A stretch of DNA of 64,000 nucleotides from Microbacterium sorbitolivorans (lineage in GTDB: Bacteria; Actinomycetota; Actinomycetes; Actinomycetales; Microbacteriaceae). Location of the stretch: assembly GCF_003327285.1 (NCBI RefSeq), contig NZ_KZ848476.1, forward strand, positions 186,001-250,000, in the 5' to 3' direction. Below are positions 8,349 through 17,006 of this stretch, in pieces (within the stretch, counting starts at the first letter, position 1; every line of letters starts with the position of its first letter). The translations under genes and the position numbers were made by a program. The notes beneath the pieces are model-generated. The model was not told the origin of the DNA, did not search any database, and was given only the letters and a program-made list of their open reading frames with translations.

Positions 8349-10274
8349 CTACGCCAGCGCGTGCGTGACGAGGCGCTCGAGCGTGCGGATGCCGTCGCGC
8401 GACAGGATCGACTCGAGGTGGCCCTGCACGCTCGCGAAGCCCTTGCCGCGGAGCGCGTACACGTCGCCGTCGGTGCTCGCCGCGATCTCGACCTCGCCCG
8501 CGTCGCACCGGCTGGTGCTGGGCGTGAGCTTCGCGACCCCGGGCAGCACGCGCGCCGTGAATGTGTTGTAGAAACCGATGGCGGCGGGCTCACCGAACAC
8601 GTCGACCGTCAGCTGCAGGCCCTGGTGCGGCGACGCGAGCGGCGCGATCGACAGCCCGAGGGCTGTCGCGAGCACCTGGTGGCTCAGGCACACCGCGATT
8701 AGCGGGCTGTGCGCGGCGAGGCGGCGCGAGACGACGTCGCGCAGGCGGGCGACGCGGGGGCTGTCGCCGTCGAGCGGATCCCCGGGGCCGGGGCCCGAGA
8801 CGACGAGCTCGGCCGCGTCGATCTGCGCGTCGGTGACGGTCGACCAGTGCTCGATGTCGACCTCGAGGCCGAGGTGGCGCAGCTGATGCGCGAGCATCGT
8901 CGTGAAGCGGTCCTCCGCGTCGACGACGAGGGCGCGGTGGCCCGAGAGGGGCGCGGCGGCGGATCCGGACTGGTCTTCCATCCAGAACGGGGCGAGGCGC
9001 GAGTTGCGGGAGGCGAGGAGCTCGGCGATCTCCGGATCCTCGGACAGGCGGCGCGGCTCGGATCCGGGGGCGTCCTCGTCGACCGTCGTCGCCTGGCGCG
9101 GGATCGCGCCGATCGCGCCGAGCACGCCGGCGGCCTTGCCGTGGGTCTCGGCGACCTCGCCGTACGGGTCGCTGTGGCGCACGAGCGTCGCGCCGGCCGG
9201 CACACGCAGCTGGCCCTGTTCGATGTAGGCGGTGCGAATAAGGATCGGCGCGTCGAGGTCGTGGCCCGATACGGTGGGCGTGAACAGGGCGGCGACGCCC
9301 GAGTAGTAGCCGCGCGGCGTCGTCTCGTGGCGGCGGATCACGGTGCAGGCGTTCTGCATCGGCGAGCCCGTGACGGTCGGGGCGAACATCGTCTCGCGGA
9401 GGATGTCGCGCGGATCCATCTGCGAGCGGCCGCGGAGCACGTATTCCGTGTGCGTGAGGCGCGACATCTCCTTGAGGTGCGGGCCCGTGATGCGGCCGCC
9501 GTCGCTGCAGACGGCGCTCATCATCTTGAGCTCCTCGTCGACGACCATGAACAGCTCCTCGGTCTCCTTCGTGTCGCGAAGGAAGGCGCTGAGCGTCTCG
9601 ACGGTCGCGCCACCGGCGGGGTGGCGGAAGGTGCCCGAGATCGGGTTCATCTCGACGACGCGGGCGGCGGATCCGTCGCTCTTCGCCGTCACGTGCGCCT
9701 CGGGGCTCGCGCCCACGGCGATGTGGTCGGGGGTGACGATCGCGAAGGTCCAGTACGCACCGCGCTCGTGCTCGAGCAAGGCGCGGAACCACGTGAGGGC
9801 GGCGATCCGCGGATCCGCGTCGACGTTCGCGCGGTAGTCGCGGCGGATCACGAAGTTGGCGCCCTCGCCGCGGCCGATCTCGTCGCGGATCACGGTGCGC
9901 ACGATCGCGGCGTAGCTCTCGTCGTCGATGTCGAAGCCCGCGTCCGTCAGCGGCACCTGCGCCGTCGGCAGCTCGGCGAGCACATCGGCCGACGGGATCC
10001 GGTCGTGGTTTTCGACGACGAGGCAGCGCAGCGGCGCGCCGTCATCGTGCGCCTCGAAGCCGCGCTCGGCGACCTGCCGGTACGGCACCATCGCGAGAAC
10101 CTCCTGCGCGGATCCGTCGGCGGCCGTCAGGGGGATGTCGGCCAGCTTGTCGACGTCGACGATGGGGCCGGTCAGCACCTCGACGGTCTCGGCGCCGTCG
10201 CGCGCTATGAGGGCGAACGAGCGGGAGGGATCCGCCGCGAGCGCGGAGATGAGGGATACGGGGGTCTCAGCCAA
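8349..10274 (-). CDS. trpEG: Fused anthranilate synthase, TrpE-TrpG type (PhzE-like)
   Basis: One 641-residue chain joins a chorismate-using domain (about residues 1-430) to a glutamine amidotransferase (about 450-641). The first shows [21 protein letters not shown] and [14 protein letters not shown]; the second shows VSGPGPGDP and the catalytic Cys in [10 protein letters not shown], with GFYNTF before the C-terminus. Together they turn chorismate and glutamine into anthranilate or, in PhzE, aminodeoxyisochorismate. Motifs such as MNPISGT and CLSHQ are those of the PhzE-like fusion subgroup. The upstream attenuator with Trp codons argues for tryptophan synthesis rather than phenazines, and no phz genes are present. 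The start appears to be TTG 10274. Confidence 0.85.
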   Translation of the reverse strand: MAETPVSLISALAADPSRSFALIARDGAETVEVLTGPIVDVDKLADIPLTAADGSAQEVLAMVPYRQVAERGFEAHDDGAPLRCLVVENHDRIPSADVLAELPTAQVPLTDAGFDIDDESYAAIVRTVIRDEIGRGEGANFVIRRDYRANVDADPRIAALTWFRALLEHERGAYWTFAIVTPDHIAVGASPEAHVTAKSDGSAARVVEMNPISGTFRHPAGGATVETLSAFLRDTKETEELFMVVDEELKMMSAVCSDGGRITGPHLKEMSRLTHTEYVLRGRSQMDPRDILRETMFAPTVTGSPMQNACTVIRRHETTPRGYYSGVAALFTPTVSGHDLDAPILIRTAYIEQGQLRVPAGATLVRHSDPYGEVAETHGKAAGVLGAIGAIPRQATTVDEDAPGSEPRRLSEDPEIAELLASRNSRLAPFWMEDQSGSAAAPLSGHRALVVDAEDRFTTMLAHQLRHLGLEVDIEHWSTVTDAQIDAAELVVSGPGPGDPLDGDSPRVARLRDVVSRRLAAHSPLIAVCLSHQVLATALGLSIAPLASPHQGLQLTVDVFGEPAAIGFYNTFTARVLPGVAKLTPSTSRCDAGEVEIAASTDGDVYALRGKGFASVQGHLESILSRDGIRTLERLVTHALA

Positions 10275-10312
10275 GGGGGTCTCTCTATCTATCTGGGGCG
10301 GAGGCCGCGCAT

Positions 10313-10348
10313 AAAACGAAACGACCGCCTGGTGAAGGGGCGGTCGTT
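10313..10348 (-). terminator. Terminator hairpin of the trp attenuator
   Basis: On the minus strand AACGACCGCC (10348-10339) pairs with GGCGGTCGTT (10329-10320), and the T-rich tail TCGTTTT follows at 10319-10313. It lies between the leader peptide and the anthranilate synthase gene. Its loop and 3' arm contain CACCAGG, complementary to CCTGGTG in the Trp codons of the leader, and GGCGG in the leader's tail can pair with CCGCC of the 5' arm, giving the alternative folds expected of attenuation. Confidence 0.8.
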
Positions 10349-10375
10349 AGAAATTGGGTTCACGAAACGGGCCGC

Positions 10376-10411
10376 CTACGAGGCGCGCCACCAGGTGAGG
10401 TTCGTGAACAT
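10376..10411 (-). CDS. trpL: Tryptophan leader peptide (11 residues)
   Basis: The open frame reads [11 protein letters not shown] and stops at TAG. Two adjacent Trp codons (TGG TGG, 10393-10388) would stall ribosomes when charged tRNA-Trp is scarce. The first codons, TTCACGAA, are complementary to TTCGTGAA just after the stop, which gives the 1:2 pairing of a classic attenuator. The -10 hexamer TAGCGT ends seven bases before the ATG, so the leader seems to be translated from the very 5' end of the RNA. Trp-codon attenuators before fused anthranilate synthases are known from Streptomyces. Confidence 0.82.
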   Translation of the reverse strand: MFTNLTWWRAS

Positions 10412-10418
10412 ATGACTG

Positions 10419-10448
10419 ACGCTACACACTCCCTGAGGATCCGTGCAA
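10419..10448 (-). promoter_or_regulatory. Promoter of the trpL-trpEG unit
   Basis: On the minus strand TTGCAC (10448-10443) and TAGCGT (10424-10419) are separated by 18 bp, matching housekeeping -35 and -10 elements. The -10 is seven bases from the trpL ATG, so the transcript should be leaderless. Confidence 0.6.
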
Positions 10449-10476
10449 CTAGAGCGAGGTTGTCGGCCGCGCGGCG

Positions 10477-10482
10477 TAGTCT
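10477..10482 (+). promoter_or_regulatory. -10 element of a leaderless promoter (ispG)
   Basis: TAGTCT ends seven bases before the GTG at 10490. This explains why a GGAGG only one base from that GTG need not act as a Shine-Dalgarno. The region between here and 10448 is shared with the divergent trpL promoter. Confidence 0.5.
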
Positions 10483-10489
10483 TGGAGGC

Positions 10490-11638
10490 GTGCCAGCAGT
10501 GAACCTCGGTATGCCCACCGCCCAGACCCTTGCGCCGCGTCGCAAGTCGCGCCAGATCAACGTGGGAAAGGTGAAGGTCGGCGGCGGTGCGCCCGTGAGC
10601 GTGCAGTCGATGACCACGACGAAGACCCACGACATCAACGCGACCCTTCAGCAGATCGCAGAGCTGACGGCGTCGGGTTGCGAGATCGTTCGCGTCGCGT
10701 GTCCGACCGATAAGGACGCCGAGGCGCTGAAGATCATCGCGATGAAGAGCCAGATCCCGGTCATCGCCGACATCCACTTCCAGCCGAAGTACGTGTTCGA
10801 GGCGATCGACGCCGGCTGCGGCGCGGTGCGCGTGAACCCCGGCAACATCCGCAAGTTTGACGACAAGGTCGGCGAGATCGCGAAGGCCGCGAAGGACGCG
10901 GGCGTCTCGCTGCGTATCGGCGTGAACGCCGGATCCCTCGACCGCCGCCTGCTCGAGAAGTACGGCAAGGCGACGCCGGAGGCGCTCGTCGAGTCGGCCG
11001 TGTGGGAGGCCTCGCTGTTCGAGGAGCACGACTTCCACGACTTCAAGATTTCCGTGAAGCACAACGACCCCGTCGTCATGGTGCAGGCCTACCGCATGCT
11101 CGCCGAGCGCGGCGACTGGCCGCTTCACCTCGGCGTGACCGAGGCCGGCCCCGCCTTCCAGGGCACCATCAAGTCGGCCACCGCCTTCGGCATCCTGCTG
11201 GGCGAGGGCATCGGCGACACGATCCGCGTCTCGCTCTCGGCACCGCCCGCCGAGGAGGTCAAGGTCGGCCACCAGATCCTGCAGTCGCTGAACCTGCGCG
11301 AGCGCACGCTCGAGATCGTGTCGTGCCCCTCGTGCGGTCGCGCACAGGTCGACGTGTACACGCTCGCCGAGGAGGTCACGAAGGGCCTCGAGGGCATGAC
11401 CGTTCCGCTGCGCGTCGCCGTCATGGGCTGCGTCGTGAACGGCCCGGGCGAGGCGCGCGACGCCGACCTCGGCGTCGCGAGCGGCAACGGCAAGGGCCAG
11501 ATCTTCGTGAAGGGCGAGGTCATCAAGACCGTGCCCGAGTCGGAGATCGTGCAGACGCTCATCGAGGAGGCCAACCGCCTCGCCGACGAGATGGGCCCCG
11601 ACGCACAGCTCGGTACCGCGCAGGTCATCACCGCCTAA
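10490..11638 (+). CDS. ispG: 4-hydroxy-3-methylbut-2-en-1-yl diphosphate synthase
   Basis: A [4Fe-4S] enzyme that converts methylerythritol cyclodiphosphate into HMBPP, the sixth step of the MEP pathway. The translation has [26 protein letters not shown] in the form [10 protein letters not shown], and the cluster cysteines in SCPSCGR and [10 protein letters not shown]. The frame stays open upstream to 10412, but the family usually starts near VNLGMP, and a -10 element sits just before GTG 10490, which gives 382 residues. A second in-frame GTG at 10499 is an alternative. Confidence 0.95.
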   Translation: MPAVNLGMPTAQTLAPRRKSRQINVGKVKVGGGAPVSVQSMTTTKTHDINATLQQIAELTASGCEIVRVACPTDKDAEALKIIAMKSQIPVIADIHFQPKYVFEAIDAGCGAVRVNPGNIRKFDDKVGEIAKAAKDAGVSLRIGVNAGSLDRRLLEKYGKATPEALVESAVWEASLFEEHDFHDFKISVKHNDPVVMVQAYRMLAERGDWPLHLGVTEAGPAFQGTIKSATAFGILLGEGIGDTIRVSLSAPPAEEVKVGHQILQSLNLRERTLEIVSCPSCGRAQVDVYTLAEEVTKGLEGMTVPLRVAVMGCVVNGPGEARDADLGVASGNGKGQIFVKGEVIKTVPESEIVQTLIEEANRLADEMGPDAQLGTAQVITA

Positions 11639-11645
11639 GCGCCGC

Positions 11646-11672
11646 CCGACACACCGCCGCTTCGCGTGTCGG
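11646..11672 (+). terminator. Hairpin between ispG and holB
   Basis: CCGACAC and GTGTCGG pair around a 13-base loop directly after the ispG stop. There is no T-run, so termination strength is doubtful; it separates ispG from the independent holB promoter. Confidence 0.35.
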
Positions 11673-11682
11673 ACGTCCCCCG

Positions 11683-11688
11683 TAGGCT
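11683..11688 (+). promoter_or_regulatory. -10 element of a leaderless promoter (holB)
   Basis: TAGGCT is followed six bases later by the holB ATG, with no room for a ribosome binding site. The same TAGGCT plus 6-7 bases arrangement is found before several other genes in this window. Confidence 0.6.
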
Positions 11689-11694
11689 GGATCC

Positions 11695-12846
11695 ATGACC
11701 ACAGCACCCGCCGTTCCCTGGGGCGACGCCCTCGGCCAGGAGGCCGCCGTCGAGGTGTTGCGTGAGGCCGCGGCCGATCCGTCGAAGCTCGCACACGGCT
11801 GGCTCCTGACGGGCCCTCCCGGATCCGGTCGCTCGACGCTCGCGCGCGCCTTCGCGGCGGCGCTGATCGCCGACGGCGAGCACGACGAGGCGACGATGAA
11901 ACAGGTGCTCGCCGGCACCCATCCCGACCTCACGCTGCTGAAGACCGAGGGCGTGATCATCAGGATCGACGACGCTCGCGAGGTGGTCGAACGCTCGTAC
12001 TACGCGCCGAGCGCGGGCCGGTACCGCGTCGTCATCATCGAAGACGCCGATCGCATGGTCGAGCGCACATCCAACGTGCTGCTGAAGGCCCTCGAGGAGC
12101 CGCCGGAGCAGACGATCTGGGTGCTGTGCGCGCCGAGCGACGCCGACCTCCTGCCGACGATCCGCTCGCGCGTTCGCATGCTTCGCCTGCGCGAGCTCGA
12201 GACGAGCGACGTCGCGAGTCTGCTCATGGCGCGCACAGGGGCGGATCCGGTGCTCGCCGAGCAGTCGGCCCGTCACGCGCAGCGCCACATCGGCATGGCG
12301 CAGCGGCTCGTGACCGACGAGGCGTCGCGCATCCGCCGCGACGAGACGATGCGCGACGTGCTGGCGCTCAAGGGCGTGGGTGGCGTCGTCGACGTCGCGG
12401 CCCGCATCGTGACTGCGGCGAACGACGACGCGAAGGCGCTCACGATCGAGCGCGACGAGGCCGAGAAGGCCGCCTTCCTGCGCACCGTCGGCGTCGCCGA
12501 GGGCGCCCGGATCCCGCCGCCGGTGCGCAGCCAGCTGCGCGCCCTCACCGACGAGCAGGACAAGCGCTCGAAGCGCAGCGTGCGCGACGGGCTCGATCGC
12601 GTACTGACCGACCTGCAATCGCTGTTCCGCGACATCGTGCTCGTGCAGCTCGGCCGCGAGAACGCCCTCATCAACCTCGAATACCTCGACGAGATGCGCG
12701 TCAAAGCCGAGAAGTGGACGCCGGAGCGCACGCTCACGATCCTCGACCACCTCGCCGAGACCCGCGTCGCGCTCGAACGCAACGTGCAGCCGGCGCTCGC
12801 CTTCGAGAGCCTGCTCCTCACCGTCGTCACCGGAAGGAAACCGTGA
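11695..12846 (+). CDS. holB: DNA polymerase III subunit delta' (clamp loader)
   Basis: A 383-residue AAA+ protein of the clamp loader, which opens the sliding clamp at primed DNA. The P-loop is GPPGSGRST (about residues 39-47); VVIIEDADRM is the Walker B region; LLKALEEPPEQTIWVL and TIRSRVRMLRL are typical of delta'. In most delta'/gamma proteins four cysteines bind zinc after the first helix; here that stretch reads ADGEHDEATMKQVLAGTHPD and has none. The product overlaps the next gene by four bases (GTGA). Confidence 0.93.
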   Translation: MTTAPAVPWGDALGQEAAVEVLREAAADPSKLAHGWLLTGPPGSGRSTLARAFAAALIADGEHDEATMKQVLAGTHPDLTLLKTEGVIIRIDDAREVVERSYYAPSAGRYRVVIIEDADRMVERTSNVLLKALEEPPEQTIWVLCAPSDADLLPTIRSRVRMLRLRELETSDVASLLMARTGADPVLAEQSARHAQRHIGMAQRLVTDEASRIRRDETMRDVLALKGVGGVVDVAARIVTAANDDAKALTIERDEAEKAAFLRTVGVAEGARIPPPVRSQLRALTDEQDKRSKRSVRDGLDRVLTDLQSLFRDIVLVQLGRENALINLEYLDEMRVKAEKWTPERTLTILDHLAETRVALERNVQPALAFESLLLTVVTGRKP

Positions 12847-14366
12847 CCCGTCGACTTCTTGCCGTCCTTGCCACCGTCGGCCTGCTCGCCGCCACCGCGG
12901 CGTGCACCCCCGAGCCCGACCGCGACGAGGTGCCGAACAAGCCACCCGTCACCGACGGCGTGCCCGACGAGCTGCTGTCGTTCTACGAGCAGCAGCCCGA
13001 GTGGGAAGACTGCGCCGACGGCTTCGAATGCGCGACGATCGACGCGCCCCGCGACTGGGCCAACCCCGACGACGGCACGATCGAGCTCGCGATGACGCGT
13101 CCGGCCGATCGCCCCGCAGAGCCCAAGAGCTCGCTGCTCGTGAACCCCGGCGGCCCGGGCGGATCCGGTATCGAATACGTGCAGTCGTCGATCGACTACG
13201 ACGGCTTCGGCGAGGCGCTGCTCGACACGTTCGATATCGTGGGCTTCGACCCGCGCGGGGTGGGGGAGTCGACGCCCGTCACGTGCCTCGACGCCGACGC
13301 GATGGACGCGTACCTCTACGACATCCCGTCGGGCACGCGCGGATCCGACGAGTGGGAGGCCGACCTCGAGGCGTCGGCCAAGACGTTTGCCGAGGGCTGC
13401 GACGACTCGTCCGGTGACCTCCTGCCGTTCATCACGACCGAGCAGTCGGCGCGCGACATGGACCTGCTGCGCGGCGTGCTGGGCGACACGAAGCTCGACT
13501 ACCTCGGCTTCTCGTACGGCACCTTCCTTGGCGCGACGTACGCCGAGCTGTTCCCCGAGAACACCGGCAACCTCGTGCTCGACGGCGCGATGGATCCGGC
13601 GGTCTCGTCGAGCGAGGTCGGGCGCTCGCAGGTCGTCGCGTTCGAGAAGTCGCTCGGCTCCTACCTCGAGGCGTGCCTCGACTCGTCGGCCTGCCCCTTC
13701 CGCGGCACGCTCGACCAGGCCTACGACGGCGTCGCCTCGCTGCTGGCGCGCCTCGACCGATCGCCGCTGCCTACGCAAGACGGGCGCGAGCTCGGCGGCG
13801 ACGCGATGATGCTCGGCATCGTCGTGGCGCTCTACAACGAGCAGAACTGGCCGACGCTGACTGAGGCGCTGAGCGGAGCATCCGAGGGCGACCCCGAGAT
13901 GGCGATGTACCTCGCCGACTTCTACAACGAGCGTGCGCAGGGCGGCGGCTACCTCTCGAACTCGACCGAGGCGTTCACAGCCTACAACTGCATGGACTAC
14001 CCGGTTGAGACCGAAGAGCAGTACCAGGCCGACGAGGAATACCTCGCCGAGAACGCGCCGATCACGTGGCAGTACATGCTGGGCGCCGACCCGTGCCAGT
14101 ACTGGCCGGTTCCGCCGACGGGCGAGCGCGGCGAGATCACGGCGGCCGGCGCGGCCCCGATCCTCGTCGTGGGCACGACGGGCGACCCGGCGACGCCGTT
14201 CGCCTGGGCGGAGGCGCTCGCCGACGAGCTCGAGTCGGGCCAGCTGCTGACCCGCGAGGGTGAGGGGCACACGGCCTACGGATCCGGAAGCGCGTGCATC
14301 GACGACGCGATCGAGTCCTTCCTCATCGACGGCACGATGCCGGAGGAGGGCCTGGTCTGCTCGTGA
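12843..14366 (+). CDS. Secreted alpha/beta hydrolase, tripeptidyl-aminopeptidase-like (S33) lipoprotein
   Basis: A 507-residue exported hydrolase. The GTG start overlaps the end of holB (GTGA) and follows GGAAGG. The N-terminus has a signal with lipobox ATAAC (Cys about residue 20). The nucleophile elbow is GFSYGTFLG, an oxyanion-region motif NPGGPGGSGIEY precedes it, and the catalytic His is probably in EGHTAYGSGSAC within the C-terminal TAP-like domain. Relatives cut short peptides from the N-terminus or are exported esterases. The cysteine pairs suggest disulphides outside the membrane. Confidence 0.85.
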   Translation: MTRRLLAVLATVGLLAATAACTPEPDRDEVPNKPPVTDGVPDELLSFYEQQPEWEDCADGFECATIDAPRDWANPDDGTIELAMTRPADRPAEPKSSLLVNPGGPGGSGIEYVQSSIDYDGFGEALLDTFDIVGFDPRGVGESTPVTCLDADAMDAYLYDIPSGTRGSDEWEADLEASAKTFAEGCDDSSGDLLPFITTEQSARDMDLLRGVLGDTKLDYLGFSYGTFLGATYAELFPENTGNLVLDGAMDPAVSSSEVGRSQVVAFEKSLGSYLEACLDSSACPFRGTLDQAYDGVASLLARLDRSPLPTQDGRELGGDAMMLGIVVALYNEQNWPTLTEALSGASEGDPEMAMYLADFYNERAQGGGYLSNSTEAFTAYNCMDYPVETEEQYQADEEYLAENAPITWQYMLGADPCQYWPVPPTGERGEITAAGAAPILVVGTTGDPATPFAWAEALADELESGQLLTREGEGHTAYGSGSACIDDAIESFLIDGTMPEEGLVCS

Positions 14367-14460
14367 CGGGCGGCGGCACGCCCGGGAATCGCGACCGATT
14401 CGCGCGCGCCCGCACGAGCGAGTAACATGAATACTCGTGCCGCTCACGCGGCGCGGGAAT

Positions 14461-14533
14461 GCCGCCTTAGCTCAGTTGGTAGAGCGATTCACTCGTAATG
14501 AATAGGTCGTGGGTTCGAATCCCACAGGTGGCT
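14461..14533 (+). tRNA. tRNA-Thr (CGT anticodon)
   Basis: A complete 73-base cloverleaf: acceptor GCCGCCT with AGGTGGC, D-arm GCTCAGTTGGTAGAGC, anticodon stem ATTCA/TGAAT with loop CTCGTAA (anticodon CGT at 14494-14496), and T-arm GTGGGTTCGAATCCCAC. The CCA end is not encoded. It reads ACG threonine codons. Confidence 0.95.
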
Positions 14534-14540
14534 CAGCTAA

Positions 14541-14577
14541 AGAGGCCTCCGGTTCTTACCGGAGGCCTCTTGTCGTT
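14541..14577 (+). terminator. Intrinsic terminator after tRNA-Thr
   Basis: AGAGGCCTCCGG and CCGGAGGCCTCT pair around TTCTTA, followed by TGTCGTTT. The convergent regulator gene ends at 14587, so it could serve both directions. Confidence 0.85.
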
Positions 14578-14586
14578 TGCTCGATG

Positions 14587-15453
14587 CTACGATGCGAGCT
14601 CCGCGGCGGCCTCCTGCGTCGCCGCCCAGCTGCCGAGCATCCGCAGCGCGTCCGCGGACGCGGATCCGGGCTCGGCCGTGTAGGTCGCGAGCATGAAACC
14701 CGGATCCGCGGGCAGCTCGAACGCCTCGTAGCTGAGCTCGAGCTCGCCGACGACGGGGTGGTTCATGCGCTTGACCCCGGTGCGGTGGTAGCGCACGTTG
14801 TGGGCGGCCCAGAGCGTGCGGAAGCGTTCCGAGCGCGTCGAGAGCTCGCCGATGAGGTCGGTGAGGCGCTTGTCGAAGGGGTTGCGCCCGGCATCGCCGC
14901 GCATCGCCGCGACCAGCTCCTGGGTGTTCTTATCCCAGTCGACATAGAAGTCCTGCGCGGCGGGGTTCAGAAACGCGAAGCGGGCGGCGTTCGGATCCGG
15001 CGACGCGAGCACCGGGGCGTAGAGCGCGCGGCCCATGCGGTTCGTCGCGACGTAGTCGTAGTAGCCGTTGCGCACCAGAGCCGGTGCGTCGGTGATCGCG
15101 TCGAGCAGCCGCTGGATGCTCGGGCGGATCGCGTTCGCGCGCTTGCGCGGCTTGCGCATGACGGGGGAGGCGTTCGCCGTGCGCGCGAGGTCGAAGAGGT
15201 GGGCCGACTCGGCCTCGTCGAGCTGTAGCGCGCGGGCGAGGGCCTCGAGCACGGCATCGGAGGCACCCGAGAGGTCGCCGCGCTCGAGGCGCGTGTAGTA
15301 GTCGACGCTCACGCCGGCGAGCAGCGCGACCTCCTCGCGGCGGAGCCCGGGCACGCGCCGGTTGCCGCCGAATGCGGGCAGGCCTGCCATGTCGGGGGTG
15401 ATACGGCCTCGGCGAGTCGACAGGAACTCGCGAACCTCATTGCGGTGATCCAT
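14587..15453 (-). CDS. XRE-family transcriptional regulator with MmyB-like ligand-binding domain
   Basis: A 288-residue regulator. The helix-turn-helix at about residues 35-75 reads RREEVALLAGVSVDYYTRLE, and the C-terminal two thirds match the MmyB-type domain (SRNPFDKRL-like stretch, FRTLWAAHNV, HPVVGELELSYEAFELP). MmyB-like proteins bind fatty-acid-like or other small ligands. It is divergent from the MFS exporter and aldo-keto reductase at 15570-17891, which it probably controls. ATG 15453 follows a -10 like TAGCGT (15466-15461) by seven bases, indicating a leaderless mRNA. Confidence 0.88.
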   Translation of the reverse strand: MDHRNEVREFLSTRRGRITPDMAGLPAFGGNRRVPGLRREEVALLAGVSVDYYTRLERGDLSGASDAVLEALARALQLDEAESAHLFDLARTANASPVMRKPRKRANAIRPSIQRLLDAITDAPALVRNGYYDYVATNRMGRALYAPVLASPDPNAARFAFLNPAAQDFYVDWDKNTQELVAAMRGDAGRNPFDKRLTDLIGELSTRSERFRTLWAAHNVRYHRTGVKRMNHPVVGELELSYEAFELPADPGFMLATYTAEPGSASADALRMLGSWAATQEAAAELAS

Positions 15454-15569
15454 CGCACCCACGCTAGCCCGTGATCGGCGCGCGAGGGAGGGTCTGCCAG
15501 TACCTGGGATACCCGTCACTGTTACGGGGCTCGGCGCGGTGGTGGCATAGATGAGGAAAGGGAGAATCA
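15454..15569. promoter_or_regulatory. Divergent control region between regulator and MFS gene
   Basis: It contains the leaderless -10 for the regulator (15461-15466) and a small dyad CCAG-TAC-CTGG at 15497-15507, followed by GGGATACCCG. The dyad is a candidate operator for the regulator. The MFS gene has a Shine-Dalgarno like AAAGGGA just before its ATG. Confidence 0.35.
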
Positions 15570-16979
15570 ATGAGTACGAACACCGCCACCGCGCCGACGG
15601 GCACGCTCCACAAGCGCGCGATCCTGACCATCGTGCTGGTCAGTTATTTCATGATCCTGCTCGACAACTCGGTCATCTTCACCGCGCTACCGAGCCTCCA
15701 GGCTGACCTGGGGCTCTCGTCGGCGGAACTCGCCTGGGTGCAGGACGCCTACACGCTCGTCTTCGGCGGCCTGCTCCTGCTCGGCGCCCGCGCCGGCGAC
15801 ATCCTCGGGCGCAAGCCCGTATTCATCTTTGGCCTCGTCGTCTTCGCGGTGGCCTCGCTTCTGATCGCCCTCTCGCCGGCCGCGTGGTGGATCATCTCGG
15901 CGCGCGCCCTGCAGGGCATCGGCGCGGCGATCGTCGCGCCGTCGGCTCTCTCGCTCATCACCGTCAGCTTCGAGGGGGAGGAGCGCACCCGCGCGGTGGC
16001 CTGGTATTCGGCGACCGCGGGCATCGGCGCGAGCCTCGGCCTCGTCGTGGGCGGCGCCGCCGCCTCGTGGTTCTCGTGGCGCGCGGGCTTCTTCATCAAC
16101 GTCCCGATCGGGCTCGCGATGATCCTCCTCGCGCCGAAGTACCTGCCGCACACGCCGAAGCTGCCCGGCCGCTTCGACATCGCGGGAGCCATCACCTCGA
16201 CGCTCGGCATCGGATCCCTCGTCTTCGCGATCCTCAACGCGGCCGAAAACGGGTGGGGAACGCCGGCCACGATCGCCGGCTTCATCGCCGCGGCCGTGAT
16301 CCTCGCGGCCTTCGTGTTCGCCGAGGCGCGCGCGGCGCAGCCGATCATGCCGCTGCGCCTCTTCGCGAGCCGCGTCCGCACGGGCGCCTACGTCGCGCGC
16401 CTGCTGTACATGGCGACGATGATCGGGTTCTTCTTCTTCCTCAGCCAGTACATGCAGGAGGCGCTCGGCTTCTCGGCCCTGCAGGCCGGGCTCGCCTTCC
16501 TTCCGATGACGCTCGTGAACTTCGCGGTGGCGGTCTTCATCCCGCGGATCTCCCGCCGGTTCGGCGACGCGGCGACGCTCATCGTCGGCGTCGCCCTCAC
16601 GCTCGTGGGAATCTTCTGGCTGAGCCGCATCACGGTCGACAGCAGCTACCTCACGGCCGTCGCCCTGCCGATGCTCGTCGTCGGCGTGGGCCAGGGCTTC
16701 GCGTTCGCGCCCCTGACGAACTTCGGCATCCGCGGCGCGACCGCGAGCGACGCGGGGGCCGCCTCGGGAATCGTGAACACGTTCCACCAGGTCGGATCCT
16801 CGCTCGGCCTCGGCGTGCTCGTCGCCGTCGGCGCCTCCGCGGCGTCGGGCATCGACAACGCGCCGCTCGCCATCTCGTCGGAGGCCTCGACGGCGCTCGA
16901 GACCGCGAGCATCTTCCTCTTCATCGCCCTCATCGTGGCCGTCGCCCTCGTCGCCCCGGCGACGAAGAAGCGCCCCTGA
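15570..16979 (+). CDS. MFS transporter, DHA2 (EmrB/QacA) drug-efflux family
   Basis: A 469-residue integral membrane protein with about fourteen hydrophobic segments. Motif A of the superfamily appears as LLGARAGDILGRKPVF, motif C-like GIGASLGLVVGG follows, and the N-terminus has LDNSVIFTALPSLQADLG as in DHA2 antiporters. It probably exports a toxic compound by proton exchange. A regulator is divergent and an aldo-keto reductase follows after 27 bases, which suggests an inducible detoxification unit. Confidence 0.9.
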   Translation: MSTNTATAPTGTLHKRAILTIVLVSYFMILLDNSVIFTALPSLQADLGLSSAELAWVQDAYTLVFGGLLLLGARAGDILGRKPVFIFGLVVFAVASLLIALSPAAWWIISARALQGIGAAIVAPSALSLITVSFEGEERTRAVAWYSATAGIGASLGLVVGGAAASWFSWRAGFFINVPIGLAMILLAPKYLPHTPKLPGRFDIAGAITSTLGIGSLVFAILNAAENGWGTPATIAGFIAAAVILAAFVFAEARAAQPIMPLRLFASRVRTGAYVARLLYMATMIGFFFFLSQYMQEALGFSALQAGLAFLPMTLVNFAVAVFIPRISRRFGDAATLIVGVALTLVGIFWLSRITVDSSYLTAVALPMLVVGVGQGFAFAPLTNFGIRGATASDAGAASGIVNTFHQVGSSLGLGVLVAVGASAASGIDNAPLAISSEASTALETASIFLFIALIVAVALVAPATKKRP

Positions 16980-17006
16980 CCACACCCACACATTGGAGAA
17001 AAACGC

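Noticed and set aside
8349..10274. Phenazine biosynthesis cluster marked by a PhzE-like gene
   Set aside because: No phzA/B, D, F or G homologue is near, and the upstream attenuator senses tryptophan. A fused anthranilate synthase for tryptophan or related products is the simpler reading.
12126..12842. Upstream extension of the S33 hydrolase frame
   Set aside because: The extension lies inside holB, translates to Arg-rich sequence, and would hide the lipoprotein signal that begins at GTG 12843.
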